Source: Cladocopium goreaui (taxonomy: Eukaryota; Sar; Dinophyceae; Suessiales; Symbiodiniaceae). Taken from it: 64,000 nucleotides of DNA. The first letter of the stretch is position 1. The number at the start of each line of letters is the position of its first letter. A program made the translations under genes and the position numbers. Location: the NCBI GenBank assembly GCA_947184155.2, contig CAMXCT020001509.1:74501-138500 (forward strand). Reading direction: 5' to 3'. The notes below the pieces were generated by a model that was not told the origin of the DNA, did no database searches, and saw nothing but the letters and a program-made list of their open reading frames with translations. This document shows positions 45,729-57,259 of the stretch, piece after piece.

Positions 45729-47565
45729 ATGGTCCCTGCTCCGGGCACTCCCGTTGGTGGGGAGCGCCCCCGGCGGCGGCCGCCGGAAGGCGCTGGAGGG
45801 GCTGATGCGATGGAGGTCGACCCCGGCAGTCCTGCTGCTCCTAGGCGGCTCTTCTGCCCGGTGGACGGTTGCCCTTGTGCGGATGCTAACTCCGCCCGTG
45901 GGTGGACCTCCGACAGCACCCTGCGAGCACATGTAGATGCTCATTTGGCGGGCTCGCTCAGTGGTCAGGTTCCTTCGGCTTGGCTTCAAGATCGCTCTTT
46001 GCAGCAGTGCTTGGTGTGCGGGTTGTCTGTGTCCACTCGCTTCGGCATCCATCCCACGTGCAGGCCTGCTGCTCGGGCTGTGGGCGGTGCGGTCGGGAGC
46101 GGCCCCAGGGACACTGACGGCCCTCTTCCGTCCTTAGCCGAGATCCAGTGCAGCTACACGCCAACTCTGCGGCATGTTCCCCCTAGCGCCCGCTATGCTT
46201 GGGGGCAAGCACTGACTCGGGCATGTGCGGCGGTGGCTGAATACAACGATGAGGCCGCTTGGGTTCATTTACTTATGCTGCCCAAATGTGTGCTATGCAG
46301 CCCCCGCCGGGGTGGCCGGAAACATCAGCGCACCGCAGCCGCCTTCACCATCGAACGCCTCAAGCGTTGGAATGATGGCGAGCGGGCCTCTTTGTGGGCC
46401 AGTCGGCCTCAGCCGCAGCGGCCCCATGGCCGTGACATGACGGCGGAGCAGAAGCGGGACTTCGCCACCGGCCTTGCCAGAGAAGGCTTCGACAAGAAGG
46501 CCTGCACAGCCTTGCTTTCGCACGGTCTCTGCGACCACTCCCAGGCAACAGTTGCAGCCCTGCGCGCCCTCCACCCCACATCTGCAGCACCAGTCGTCCC
46601 TGCGTTGGAGAGCTTGCCGTTGGCGCCCGGGTTCGATGTCGATGCGGTGACGCAAGCCCTTCGCCGCTTCCCTTCAGACACGGCGCCGGGGCCTAGTGGC
46701 CTCCGCGTGCAGCACGTCTTGGATGCTGTGGGGCATGGCGTCGGGCTCCTGGACCAGCTTACCGCGGTTGTGAACCTCCTGGCCCAAGGGCGGGCTTGTC
46801 CAAGCATTGCTCCACTGCTCGCTGGTGCGGGGCTGGTGGCTTTGCCCAAGCCGTCTGGCGGTATCCGCCCAATAGCGGTAGGCGAGCTTCTTCGCCGCCT
46901 GACCGGCAAATGCCTCATGCAAGCGGTGCGGCCTGAGGCCCGGGACCACTTCTGGCCTGCCCAAGCAGGTGTTGCAGTGCCGGGCGGAGCTGAAGCTGCG
47001 GTCCATGGCCTGCGAGCTTGTGTCAGCCGCCATGCCGCTTCGCACGACTCGGTCGTGGTGAAGGTTGATTTCCAGAACGCCTTCAACACTGTCAGCCGTG
47101 ATGTGGTCTTACAACAGGCCCGGGACAAGTTTCCCGCTCTGGCCCGCTGGAGCACGTGGTGCTACCAGCACGCCACCAACCTCCAGTTCGGAGACACGGT
47201 CCTCCAGTCCAACAGCGGAGTCCAGCAAGGGGATCCCTTGGGACCCTTGCTCTTTGCGGCTGCTCTCCATCCCCTGGCTGCAGCGCTTCGGACCACCGCC
47301 TTGGACTTTTCGGTGTTCTACTTGGACGATGGGGTGCTGGCTGGGCCCATTGATGCGGTGACAGCTGCCCTGTCTCAACTTCAGCAGGCTGCTGGTCGAG
47401 TTGGCTTAGTGTTGAACTTGGGCAAGAGTGAGGCCATCGCTGTGGGCATGACGTCTGCCGCGGCCATTGCGGCCAAGCTACCATCCCAACTTGTGAGCAC
47501 TTCCGATGGCAACAATCGCATTCTCCGTGACTTTGAATTTCTCGGGGCTGGCATTGTGGGCCCGA
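45729..47565 (+). CDS. Non-LTR element ORF, part 1: zinc finger and reverse transcriptase
   Basis: ATG at 45729 follows an in-frame TGA. Residues ~38-75 contain a C2H2-like finger (FCPVDGCPCAD .. LRAHVDAHL). RT landmarks: PGPSGLRVQHVLDAVG (~320), ALPKPSGGIRPIAVGE (~375), VVVKVDFQNAFNTVS (motif A, ~442), GVQQGDPLGPLLF (motif B, ~497), FYLDDGVLAG (motif C, YLDD, ~530) and GLVLNLGKSEAI (~559). The true frame ends near 47565, where the protein continues in the -1 frame; the stop at 47946 is out of register. One lesion makes it a near-intact copy. Confidence 0.85.
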
Positions 47566-47569
47566 GTAT

Positions 47570-48835
47570 TTGCAAAGGCATGCCACTGGTCGAGTTGAGG
47601 GTGCCCGCAAACTTTTGGAAGCCATTGGTGCACTTGAAGATCCACAGGTTGCCCTTCGGCTGCTGCGAGCTTCCGCTGGTTACGCGAGGCTCGTGCATAC
47701 CATGCGGTGCTGCCCACCCGCTGGGCACGAGACTGCATTGGAACAGTTTGACTACCTGGTGCAAGAATGTTTCAGCTCCTTCACTGGTCTGCATGTTGAG
47801 GCTTCTGCGTGGCAACAAGCAAGCCGTGGCTTGGGCCAAGCCGGCCTGGGGCTCCGCTCCACTAAGGTCCATGCGCCAGGTGCCTACCTTGCCTCAGTTG
47901 GCGCTTGTGCCCGACTCTGTGGTGAGCTTGATGGCGGCTACTGGTTAGACCATTCTGGAGATGTGGCCGCCGCTTTGTCGGCACTCAACGCTTGCCTGGA
48001 CCCAACTCAGCAGCTCACTGCCGCCGCTGCCTTGGGGCTCACGCAGAAGGACCTCAGCCGCAGAATAGATGGTGCTGGGTGGCAGGCCCAACTCCACGCA
48101 ACTTCCGCTGTTGGCAAAGCCACGTTGTTGTCGGAGGCAACGCCTGGTGCTCGGGCCTTTCTGACCTGTGCGCGGTCCGGCCGCACACGCATGGAGCCAG
48201 CGGTGTTCGTGGCTGAGATCCGGGTCCGTCTGGGCATTGCAGAAGCTGCTGCCGACACATGGTGCCCCAAATGCGATGCCATTCTGGACACGCATGGGTA
48301 CCATGCTGGCATGTGCATGGCTGGTGGGGAGCGTACACTTCGCCACAACGCCCTTCGTGACCTGGTTCACAGTTGGGCCGAACGAGGATGTCTTCGCCCT
48401 GAGCGTGAGAAGGCTGGCCTGCTTCTCCCACAACGACCTGATGATGCGGCCAGTGCCCGACGCCGCCCTGCGGATGTGTTTCTCCCGTCCTTCCTTGGAC
48501 GCCCAACTGCACTTGACTTTGCCGTCACGGCACCCCAGCGGTTGGACGCCCTTGGTGGTTCAGGAAACACTTCTGCTGCGGAGGCATATGGTGCTTACAA
48601 GCGCCGGCACCTGGACACAGCTGATGCATGCGCAGCCCAGCACGTGACCTTCCTCCCCATGGTGATTGAAACCACGGGCGCTTGGGCGCCGGAGGCGGCC
48701 CAAGCCTTGGCTCACATCAGCCGCGCTGCTGGAGGCGGCGCAGGCGGGCCCACCTTGTTGCAGGAAACCTGCGTGCTGGTGCGTAGCTGGAGGGGCCGTG
48801 CTGCTCTGCGGCGCCGTGCTGAGCTCGTTGCTTGA
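47570..48835 (+). CDS. Non-LTR element ORF, part 2: thumb, zinc knuckle, endonuclease
   Basis: Continues in the -1 frame relative to part 1: ATGRVEGARKLLEAIGALED and PQVALRLLRASAGYARLVH (thumb-like). Then CPKCDAILDTHGYHAGMC, a C-x2-C-x6-H-x2-H-x3-C knuckle. Then RRPADVFLPSF .. ALDFAV with a later AYKRRHL, fitting the P-D...D...K pattern of the restriction-like endonuclease. Stop TGA at 48833. Needs a one-base change or -1 frameshift near 47557-47568 to join part 1. Confidence 0.8.
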   Translation: MQRHATGRVEGARKLLEAIGALEDPQVALRLLRASAGYARLVHTMRCCPPAGHETALEQFDYLVQECFSSFTGLHVEASAWQQASRGLGQAGLGLRSTKVHAPGAYLASVGACARLCGELDGGYWLDHSGDVAAALSALNACLDPTQQLTAAAALGLTQKDLSRRIDGAGWQAQLHATSAVGKATLLSEATPGARAFLTCARSGRTRMEPAVFVAEIRVRLGIAEAAADTWCPKCDAILDTHGYHAGMCMAGGERTLRHNALRDLVHSWAERGCLRPEREKAGLLLPQRPDDAASARRRPADVFLPSFLGRPTALDFAVTAPQRLDALGGSGNTSAAEAYGAYKRRHLDTADACAAQHVTFLPMVIETTGAWAPEAAQALAHISRAAGGGAGGPTLLQETCVLVRSWRGRAALRRRAELVA

Positions 48836-49359
48836 GCTTTGGTCGTTGTGCGGATGGCTTGCCGGACTCCGGCTGGGATGGCCACGTCGATCTCTTCTGG
48901 TCTTCGTTGTCTTCGACCCTTGCGTGCGGGCCGCTTTTTGCTGAGGCAGTGAGAGGCATCCTTGCTTTTTCCGACCATCTTTGGCTGGCCCTGACTCGGC
49001 CAAGCTGTGTCGGGCATTTGGCCTGCATGCCTCTTAATTTTTCTTCTCTTGGCCTCTGGGGTTTGTGCAGCGGGGCCTGGGTCCATGAGTGGCTCTGGTT
49101 TTGGGCATCGGCCAGGTTTTTTTTCCACCTCAAGGGTGTTTTTTCCTGGTCGCTGCTCCGTTCTGTTTTCACAATACTACACCATTGAGGAGCAATCAGC
49201 AAGACTCTTGGATTTACTGATTATCACATATTATCAGATTCATATTCGTGCTACCCTCGTCCTCATCTTTGACAGCCAGCATAGCGTTCCTGTGGGTACG
49301 CCACCTGATTGGAGATAAGAACAAAGGAACCGGCACAATGCATTTGTTCCAAACACTAG

Positions 49360-49475
49360 AGCCAACTCCAGAACTCAATCAATGATCCATGCCTGGAGAC
49401 AGCATTAACTGGCGAGTTTGAATTTTTTCTCGAAGGCGAATCCTCACCAGACCGTGTTGAAACCTCAGCATCAAA
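49360..49475 (-). CDS. Possible upstream exon of the channel gene
   Basis: Minus-strand segment VSTRSGEDSPSRKNSNSPVN then AVSRHGSLIEF, Ser-rich with protein-like composition, after a possible acceptor. It would be an N-terminal cytosolic exon if the non-LTR element lies in an intron. No motif proves the link. Confidence 0.3.
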
Positions 49476-50750
49476 TATCATCCACAAAGTATGTTGGATT
49501 CGGTGTTTGTCTGACGCGCATGTGTTGCTCGGCAAAAACCCGAGCACGACGATACTACTATTTTGGCACCCCACAGCATCTCAAAAACGCTTATGCCAAG
49601 AAACTCCCAAAGTGGGGCCTTTGCAACGCAATTGTGACCCCAAACATGGGGACTGCCCACCAAGGTAACCTTCCAGAAGCGCAACCACATGCTGTTTGAT
49701 TGCAATTTGTCCGAATTCCAATTCTTGGGTATTGGCACGGGATTTTAAAAAAAATGCTAGTCAAATCCAAGGTTTTTCTCATACTGCATTTTGACAGCAC
49801 GACAGTACAAATGTGAAATGAACTAAAAAGACATACTGCATTTACACCAACTGGTACAGAGCAACAAAACACAGGTTTGCCATGGTCTGCCTTTCGAATT
49901 TTTCAGGACGAAAGCAGAAACCGACCCAGAAAAGGGTTCATTGGGACTGGGCCTTGCTCAGCTGCTCCACGACAACTTTGCCGCCGTCGCAATGTGTCCT
50001 CCACTTGTTTCGTTTATTTTTCAATCATACGCCAAACACAAAACGAAATCAATCTGGCACACCAACGAACCTGATTCGCAACATTTTCGCTGCGGTCTTC
50101 TGCAGCAGTTGTGACCCCAGGCCTCGCCACGGCATGCAAAATGAACTGCGAATTGCAAAAGAAACTGATAAAATACAATTTTTCAAGCAGCAGACTGGTG
50201 TCATTTTCCACTTATACAGTTTATACAATATGAATTGCGCTGACGGCCAACCGCAATTGGCATCGCTTAAAGGCCCCGGCAGCTCATGCGACATCAGCAG
50301 CAAACCGTTTTCTGAATTGAAGTAAACCTACACAATTTATAAAACTGTTTTTGTGGTGTGACATGATTTTTGACAAACAAACGTTGGCATGCTCATGTTA
50401 TTCACAAACAATTTTTGTCACATGTTTTCCTGAATTTACGTTGGAGGTTTGCTTGCAATGAATTGCATGTCTGCCACCAAATTTGCTGAAGGCAGCAAGG
50501 CATGTACTAATACGAAGGAAAAAATTTTGTTTCCATGCAATGGTTCGTCAAACAAAAATGAACATGGCAATTTCCCAATACTTTTCCCATGCATATTCAT
50601 TGGGGAAACAAGTTGAGATTTCACCCCCAAAGGCCATTTTTTTTGAAACATGGACAAAACAGCGGCAAACTGATGGTCAAAGGGTGAAATATTCTGGACA
50701 ACAGTGATTTAAAGACTGTTATCCCGGCAAAAGACCCCAAACAATGTGGG
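49476..50750. other. No confident gene
   Basis: Short open frames on both strands without domains. No repeats. Could be intron or 5' flank of the channel gene. Confidence 0.4.
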
Positions 50751-50754
50751 GGAG

Positions 50755-50830
50755 CGGGGGTATAATTATGATAATGTGGATGATGATGGTGATGATGATG
50801 GTGATGATGGTGATGATGATGATTTGCTAT
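50755..50830. repeat. (GAT/GGT)n microsatellite
   Basis: Runs of GATGATGGT. Confidence 0.92.
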
Positions 50831-50959
50831 ACCCGTGTAATGCTTATAACTAAACCTTAAACCGTGGCAAACCTGCAGGCCAAAGGGGGCGGCAACGCCC
50901 ACCCTCCAGCCACTTTTCCCCGAACTAACTCTTGCAGCTCTCCCAGGCCCATCCCCGAC

Positions 50960-51230
50960 GGTTTCCACCCAGGTTCTCCCAGGAAATCCCGGAAACCCCA
51001 CAAAATCGCAGAAAATAACACCCAGTTTCTCCCAGGAAATCCCGGAAACCCACAAAATCGCAGAAAATAACACCTACTATTAGGTTCGCCCAGGAAATCC
51101 CGGAAACCCCACAAAATCGCAGAAAATAACACCCAGGTTCTCGCAGGAAATCCCGGAAACCCACAAAATCGCAGGAAATCACTAATTTCCTGGGAGAACC
51201 TGGGAGAACCTGGGAGAACCTGGAGTTGGG
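50960..51230. repeat. ~51-57 bp tandem repeat, 4-5 copies
   Basis: Units of CCAGGAAATCCCGGAAACCC + CACAAAATCGCAGAAAATAA repeat with small indels, ending in short CTGGGAGAAC repeats. Confidence 0.9.
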
Positions 51231-51474
51231 ATTGACCTGGGCAGACTTAGGCGGACCTGGGCCGACCTGGACAGGGTTAGCCTGAATAAACCACGCATAT
51301 GTAAACCAGAGCAGAATTGGATAAAACACCACTAACGAATAGTGCTGAGCCAACATCGTTTTGATATGTATCCTGCACCATTCAAAAACCAATTTTAACA
51401 CCCAGAAACCCACAAAAATTAAAAACAAGGCCCCAGAATCCTGATTTATATTATATGCATTACAAGGGTTGATC

Positions 51475-51476
51475 AA

Positions 51477-51525
<49 letters not shown>

Positions 51526-51527
51526 CA

Positions 51528-51563
<36 letters not shown>

Positions 51564-51840
51564 CGGAGGAGGAGGAGGAGGAGGAGGAGGAGGACGAGGA
51601 GGAGGAGGAAAATGTTGCGGACGATGATGTTGAGGATGACAACGTTATGGAAGATAAGGTGGAGGGGGATGATGTTGCGAGGATGATGTTGCGGAAGATG
51701 AGGTGGAGGATGATGATGTGGAGGATGATGATGTTGAGGAGGATGAGGATGAGGATGTGGAAGATGAAATTGAGGATGATAAGGTGGAGGAGAATGATGC
51801 TCAGAAGGAGGAAGATGATGATGTTGAGGATGTGTCAAAG
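51475..51840. repeat. (GAT)n and (GAG)n tract
   Basis: About 120 bp of GAT repeats, then GAG/GAC, then degenerate GATGATGTTGAGGA units. Open frames here (poly-Met, poly-Ser, poly-His) are repeat artefacts. Confidence 0.95.
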
Positions 51841-52092
51841 AAAGGAGCGGTTCCCTTTCACCTTCGGAACCACTTGTAGCGGTCCCCACATCTATTCACA
51901 TCTGTTCACATGTTGCTTTTGACATGGGGCAAATGTCACTGCTATATTTTGACACCCCGCCTCCAAACCTTCGTTTTAGAATGGTTCGGCCTTTCTCTGT
52001 ACTGCAGCATGTTCCATCCTATCTGCTAGCACCGCAGGAACAGTCTGGATCCTTGTTGTCACATTTATTGGTGCTTCTACAAAGCCCTCCCT

Positions 52093-52440
52093 CTAACGCC
52101 TAAAGCTGCTAGAAAGTCTTGACGATGAAGGCCGCACCGCGACTCGGCTATGGTGTTCTCCACTGCCACCATCACCATCGGGGTACTCCTCGTCATAGTC
52201 GTAGTCTGATCTGCCACGACCATCTCCATCGTCTCTTCCATCAGCACTGCCGGGATCGTCTTGATCATCTCCAGGCTGTGATGGGTCGTCATCTGTTTCT
52301 GATTCTTCACCTTCCCCAGCTAAACTTCCTGCCTCTGTGTCTGGCTCCTCGAAGAAGAAATCTGCATGTCGATCGTCATCAAGCCAACTCTTAGTCTGCT
52401 CTGCAGTTTCAATCCACAACTCTGCTCTGCCAGATTGAAA
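52093..52440 (-). pseudogene. 3' part of an ORF split by the LTR element
   Basis: Minus-strand frame FQSGRAELWIETAEQTKSWL, then a strongly acidic tail (FFFEEPDTEAG, DDDPSQPGDDQDDPGSADG) and R/S-rich end with stop at 52093. Its first codon directly continues the frame that ends at 62190 once the element and one copy of the target duplication are taken out. No family recognised. Confidence 0.6.
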
Positions 52441-52445
52441 TTTCA

Positions 52446-54005
52446 TGTAGAAAAAGCGCCGTGCACAGATCTGCGGTCAGATCCAACGCTTCATCAAAAT
52501 TCCTACAGAACTACGCAGGCAGACGCGTACGTCAACCACGCACACCAAACACAAGCGCAGAGCGTAAATTCACAAACCTAATTAGACTAAAGCAATACCG
52601 TGTCAAAAGGATTGTTTCACCCTCGACTCCCACGTGCTGACGTCAAGCTCCTTCTTTTCGCTCCAGACGCAACACGATCAGTCACGGGAAAACAAAAACA
52701 CAACAAACAAACAAACCAAAACCGGGAAAGAGGAAGATGTGTTCCCTGTGTCGGTCTGTCTTATGTCAAGCTATGTGACACAGCAGCTCTTGTTCATTAA
52801 ATGAACTTCTGACACCAGTCCTTCGAGCCGATGTCTCAACTGGTAAACTCGATTCCAGGTTTCCAGTTAACAAACCTCAAGTTCTTCAAATAAAGGTCTG
52901 TTGAAACTATTCCAGCTGCTACAAGTCTACAAAACTCAATTTCACTAGATGAATTCAAAACATCGAAACACTTCCAAAAGTTCTCAAATCAAACTGGTTC
53001 TCATCCAAACGTGAATAACCAGCTCATTAGTCACAAGCTGACTAACTTCTCAAGAACGAAGTGGTTCACACAAGGTATCTGTACAACCTTCTTCTGGATA
53101 CAAAACATAGTCAGAACACAACGTTCCTTCTCCAAATCAGATTTCCACATAGAGATAGCATCTCACAGCTTCAAACCTCAATGTAGAACAGAATGTTCTG
53201 CTCGACATTGTCAATGTAGGTCAGCCAAATACAGTTGTATCGCTGAAGTCTTTCGACCACTGCAATAGCCAATCCACAATGTAGACCAAAGTCTTCTCAA
53301 AACAATGTCGTCCTCATAGAGGTAACCAAAGTCTTCTCAGGAACGATAAAATGCACACCATAAGACCAAGTGTATGATCCATAGGTCACGATGACGATGA
53401 TGTAGGTATTGTCCTCACAATACTGAAACATCTCATCACAAAACTCTCAGACAAATAAGATGAGCCAATGTGGCCATTGTCCTCACAATGCCAATGCATC
53501 TCAAGGTCCAAGACTCAAAATATAGTAGGTTCTCTCCATCAGATATTTCCAGCTAGCTTAAACTCTTCTCCAAGAGTTTCTAGCTGTGTTCTCATCACTT
53601 GGAGAGAATAAACTTCTCAGTGTCGAATACACAATACAAAATCTCAATGTCAAACCAATGTAGGTATCTTCAGCTCAAGCAATAAGCTGTACCAGACTCA
53701 AGTCGAATCCAGAATAAGATGTAGAACTGATCAATATACCACAATCAGGTCAACACTGATGAATGACATCTCAAGATGTCAAAAAATGGTAAGTCCAAAG
53801 ACTCATAGAATATTGTCACAATGCGCCGGTTTCTTCCGCAACAAGTAGAGTGTTCTCTACCAATCTTCCGCGTCATGTGTAAGCGATGAACTCTTGCAGT
53901 AGCCTTCCACGTATCTTCTGTGCATAAAACTATACAACCATGATGAATGGCATGTCGCTTCACCCTTACCCAGAGGGTGCTCCCACAGGGTGTCAAATTT
54001 CCATA
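52446..54005 (-). repeat. 3' LTR of the young element
   Basis: 1560 bp; starts (plus strand) TGTAGAAAAAGCGCC and ends CAAATTTCCATA. Nearly identical to 60641-62184. The main difference is an extra CAACAAACAAACAAACC-like stretch near 52695. Confidence 0.93.
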
Positions 54006-54014
54006 CCCCCTTTC
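54006..54014 (-). other. Polypurine tract of the young element
   Basis: GAAAGGGGG on the minus strand directly abuts the 3' LTR, as expected for the plus-strand primer. Confidence 0.8.
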
Positions 54015-54377
54015 GACATGACATCTCATCCATTCACATCACTGCCATGTACGGATACCAATAGTATTCGCTGATCCGCAGAAAAATGTTCATGTTCCAG
54101 ATCACATTCATGATCAAAAGATAGTCAAAGAAGAACACGTCTTCCAAAACACAAAGTAGATGATCTTTATCATCCAAAACTCATCTCGTTCGATTCATGC
54201 ATAATGTCGTAACTTCCAAATTCAAAATCTTCTCTGTCGCGAAAACCAGATGTAGGAATACCAGACTCAGTCCAAAGACTCCTGAGGTCTTTCCAGTACT
54301 AAACTTGTCTTCCAAAATCCAGTTCTTCGGATAAACCATGGCGTCAATAACGATGTATCTACAGTGCTGTTGCCTTC

Positions 54378-54389
54378 CTACAACAAACA

Positions 54390-54425
<36 letters not shown>

Positions 54426-54475
54426 ACAACAACAACAACAGAACAAAACAAACACACACACACACACACGAGACC
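54378..54475. repeat. (AAC)n and (CA)n microsatellite
   Basis: About 20 AAC units then a short (CA)n run inside the young element. Confidence 0.95.
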
Positions 54476-55447
54476 CAAGACGAAGCCTAACGTCACACGA
54501 TCGGAGTCAACACGAAAACAAAGGCCAACTGTTTCAGCTAATCCGCACCTTCATGTAGAAGGTAGGCGTATGAAAAGAAAACGAAAGTGAAATAATATCA
54601 CTCATGCAACTCATCTCAAATTCAAAGCAAGTGAAGTACAGTTCACAGTCACTGCACAACGAATTCAAAACACTCTGAATGAAAATCGTTCACAGTTAGG
54701 GTTCAGGCTAGCTAAGTTCGGCACAATGTTCGCTATCCCCCTTTCAACGTCTGATCCATCCTAACGATCTCGAAGGTGTGATATATCTTGTTTAAGTCCA
54801 TATCATGACATGACAATGCAATGTGTCTGCAATCATGGCATCAGATTCCCCGGAAGATTTTCCGATTAGTTAGACTCAGATTCCGTCTGAGTTTCTTCCC
54901 AGGTTCTCATCATTTGCCATGACAACTCAATTGTACCACATGTACATTATCAAGTTCCAAAAAAAACTAAAGCATCAAGACATGAACATACAAATTCAAA
55001 ACCATGTCCAATACAATCAAGTTCAATCAAACACAACGTCAACACAACATCAACTTCTATTCATGATGTCTCCCTCAGATCTGTTAGCAACTCCAAGTTC
55101 TGAATGCCTTCAAGAACGTTGCTCTCGCCATCGTCATTGAGAGACATATGACAACAAAACGAACCTCAAACAACTAACAGAACAACATGCAAACAGTGCT
55201 ATCCAGCATCAGCTTACACTCAAGACACAACGCAAACTCAAAACTGGTCTTGGAATCTTCCGTTCCAAGGCAAATCAGCTCCAAGTCGTTTCACTCGGCA
55301 CATCCCCCCTTTTAAACTCACGCTTGATCTCTTTACTCAGCCATATCGTCTTATTGGAAAACAACGAGTGAACCTCGAGTTGACAAAAATAGTCAGCTAT
55401 TCTCTCGTCGTCACAACAGACGAATTCAGGTGCCTTTGGCACCCTTC

Positions 55448-56604
55448 TCAGGGGTATACCCGCCGGTATTCGCTCGTCCCCTTTATCTGGACGTACCCTA
55501 GCGGGGCAAATGCCGCTGTACCCGTTGCCGGGTCATGGCGACCAGTGGGTGATACGCACCGAATGCGGCCCGTAGACTCCTCAAGTACTTGGCAAGGTGG
55601 AGTCTTGATATCTGTCACTTCTCTCTGCAAAGGGTAGCTCATCGGTAACTCCCCCATTTTAGCCGGACTGTAGCCCACAAACTTCGCCACAGGAAGGGGT
55701 GGCTGCGGTGGTACCATGGGCTTTGGTGGCACCATGGGTGGTACCGCCGGTGGAGGCGGGATCCCAGGGCTAACAGCCAAGCCAGGTGCCGGTGTCAATG
55801 GTGTCACTGATGGAATGCCCAGGTGTCCATTGGAGGTTGAGGTGGATCATAGTCCATGGTTACTTCTTGACCTACCGGTGCCTTTTCGATTCTCACAGCA
55901 ATCTTCTGCATATTTTCTTGTAGTTTGTCCATCGATTCGAAAAGCTGGGTCATCAGGTCCTGCAGAGCTTGGTCTCGCTCCGTGCGGTTCTTGGCGTTTT
56001 TCTTGAGCACCTCTCCCATGGACACATCCATTGCCCACTCCAGGTGTTTTCTCAAATTGGAGTATTCCCCACATACCGCACCCACGCGGCCAGTATTGTG
56101 GCTCACACCAGCAGTCAATGATTCTACTGCTCTCGACATGTTGTTCACTGCCGAGCCCACCGTCTCTAGGCTACGGCAAAGGTCTTGCTGAAGAGTCTGC
56201 AAATTCTGGATGAGAATCTCCAGCTTCGCGCTCGAACCCTTCAATGCAGCGATCATCGACGTGACCCCGATAGCCAAGGCCGTGGTGGAAGCCAGGAGGC
56301 TTGCCGGGTCATTGGGGTCTGGTTCAGGGACCCTTGGTCTGGGAGACCTTGACCGGTCCTCATCTCTTTCCTCTTTGTCTGCCGGTGATTTGTTGCCTTC
56401 CTCAGGATGAGGGATACCTTGCTCTTCTCCTTTCTCTGATTCCGCATCCACAGTTCCTGCCTGTGCCGGCAGTGGCGGATTCTCAGACAGGGGAAACTCC
56501 GATGCTGCTGGAAGCGCGGCGTTCGCCATGAATCTCTCAAGACGTCGAGTGAGAGCTTGATGCACCCGTTGGGAGAGACCCGGGCCAAGATACAGCTTGG
56601 GCAT
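55448..56604 (-). CDS. Coiled-coil and proline-rich ORFs in the young element
   Basis: ATG at 56604, 266 codons: Arg-rich start (LTRRLERFMANAAL), acidic/Ser linker (DEDRSRSPRPRVPEPDPNDP), then a long heptad-like region (KLEILIQNLQTLQQDLCRSL, LFESMDKLQENMQKIAVRIE). Stop at 55804. A second frame overlaps in -1 register (CAGTGA, read GTG ACA) and continues APGLAVSPGIPPPPAVPP with PPQPP repeats to 55448. A -1 frameshift would fuse them. The shape resembles a gag-like scaffold but has no capsid signature. Confidence 0.5.
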
Positions 56605-57259
56605 ACTCTGCGTCCCAACTTCACATTCCAATCTTGTATTCCAGCTTGCATCGACAATGCAACCAGATGTCAAGATCAACCATTCAACAGACTACAAACT
56701 CCCTTCTTCTCACCCTAAGGTGTGTGACGCACACCTTAACAGATGATTCACATTTCCGACAAAGATCACACTCACTACTACCCCAAGATGCGTGCCGCAC
56801 ATCTTGACAGGTAATATGTGATCGACCAAACTTCAATGTCTCAGACAAAACAAAAATAATGCAAACTTGTGGCAAACTGCAAACTTAATCCACATCCAAC
56901 TGCCAATGCATGCACAACTCTTCACAAAACTGCAAAACAGATCACAGTGGTTTCTGCGCATAAAACCCATAGACATGTCATGCAGTAAAAATGAAAACTC
57001 ATGCAAAGCTCGTGACAGCTGACAAAACTACTCACGCTGAGTTCCACAAGTCCAAGTTCCGTCCAGTCCGAAATCGTCCAAAACTCTGAAATTCCAAGAC
57101 ATCTCAAGAATTGTTATTCCACTCCAATCTCAACTTGACAGCTCTTTCGTCGCAGCTTTTGCATTTCTCCTCACAGCTGTCGGCGGCTTCCAAGCCTAGC
57201 ACTACCACCCGGCCTGGAACCACTACAAAAACCTATACATTGGGAGGAAACCTGCCCAC

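Larger units (their letters stand above)
45690..49190 (+). mobile_element. Non-LTR retrotransposon with restriction-like endonuclease
   Basis: A GC-rich island in AT-richer surroundings, carrying one reading unit on the plus strand: C2H2 zinc finger, reverse transcriptase, then a C-terminal CCHHC knuckle and PD-(D/E)XK-like nuclease. This is the layout of CRE/R2/R4/NeSL-type elements. It sits antisense in the intron directly upstream of the channel's first recognised exon, its 5' end within 45 bp of that exon. No TSD or 3' tail was recognised, so the boundaries are approximate, and the 5' end may be truncated or have almost no leader. GC-rich sequence continues to about 49170. Confidence 0.8.

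Noticed and set aside
45495-47155. Long minus-strand ORFs opposite the non-LTR element
   Set aside because: They are GC-rich shadows of the RT frame. Only the part below 45684 matches the channel exon.
51473-51922. Poly-Met, poly-Ser or poly-His ORFs
   Set aside because: Translations of (GAT)n and (GAG)n repeats.
53745-54029. 94-codon ORF inside the LTR, seen in both LTR copies
   Set aside because: Lies at the LTR edge with no recognised motif. Its presence in both LTRs follows from their identity and is not evidence of coding.
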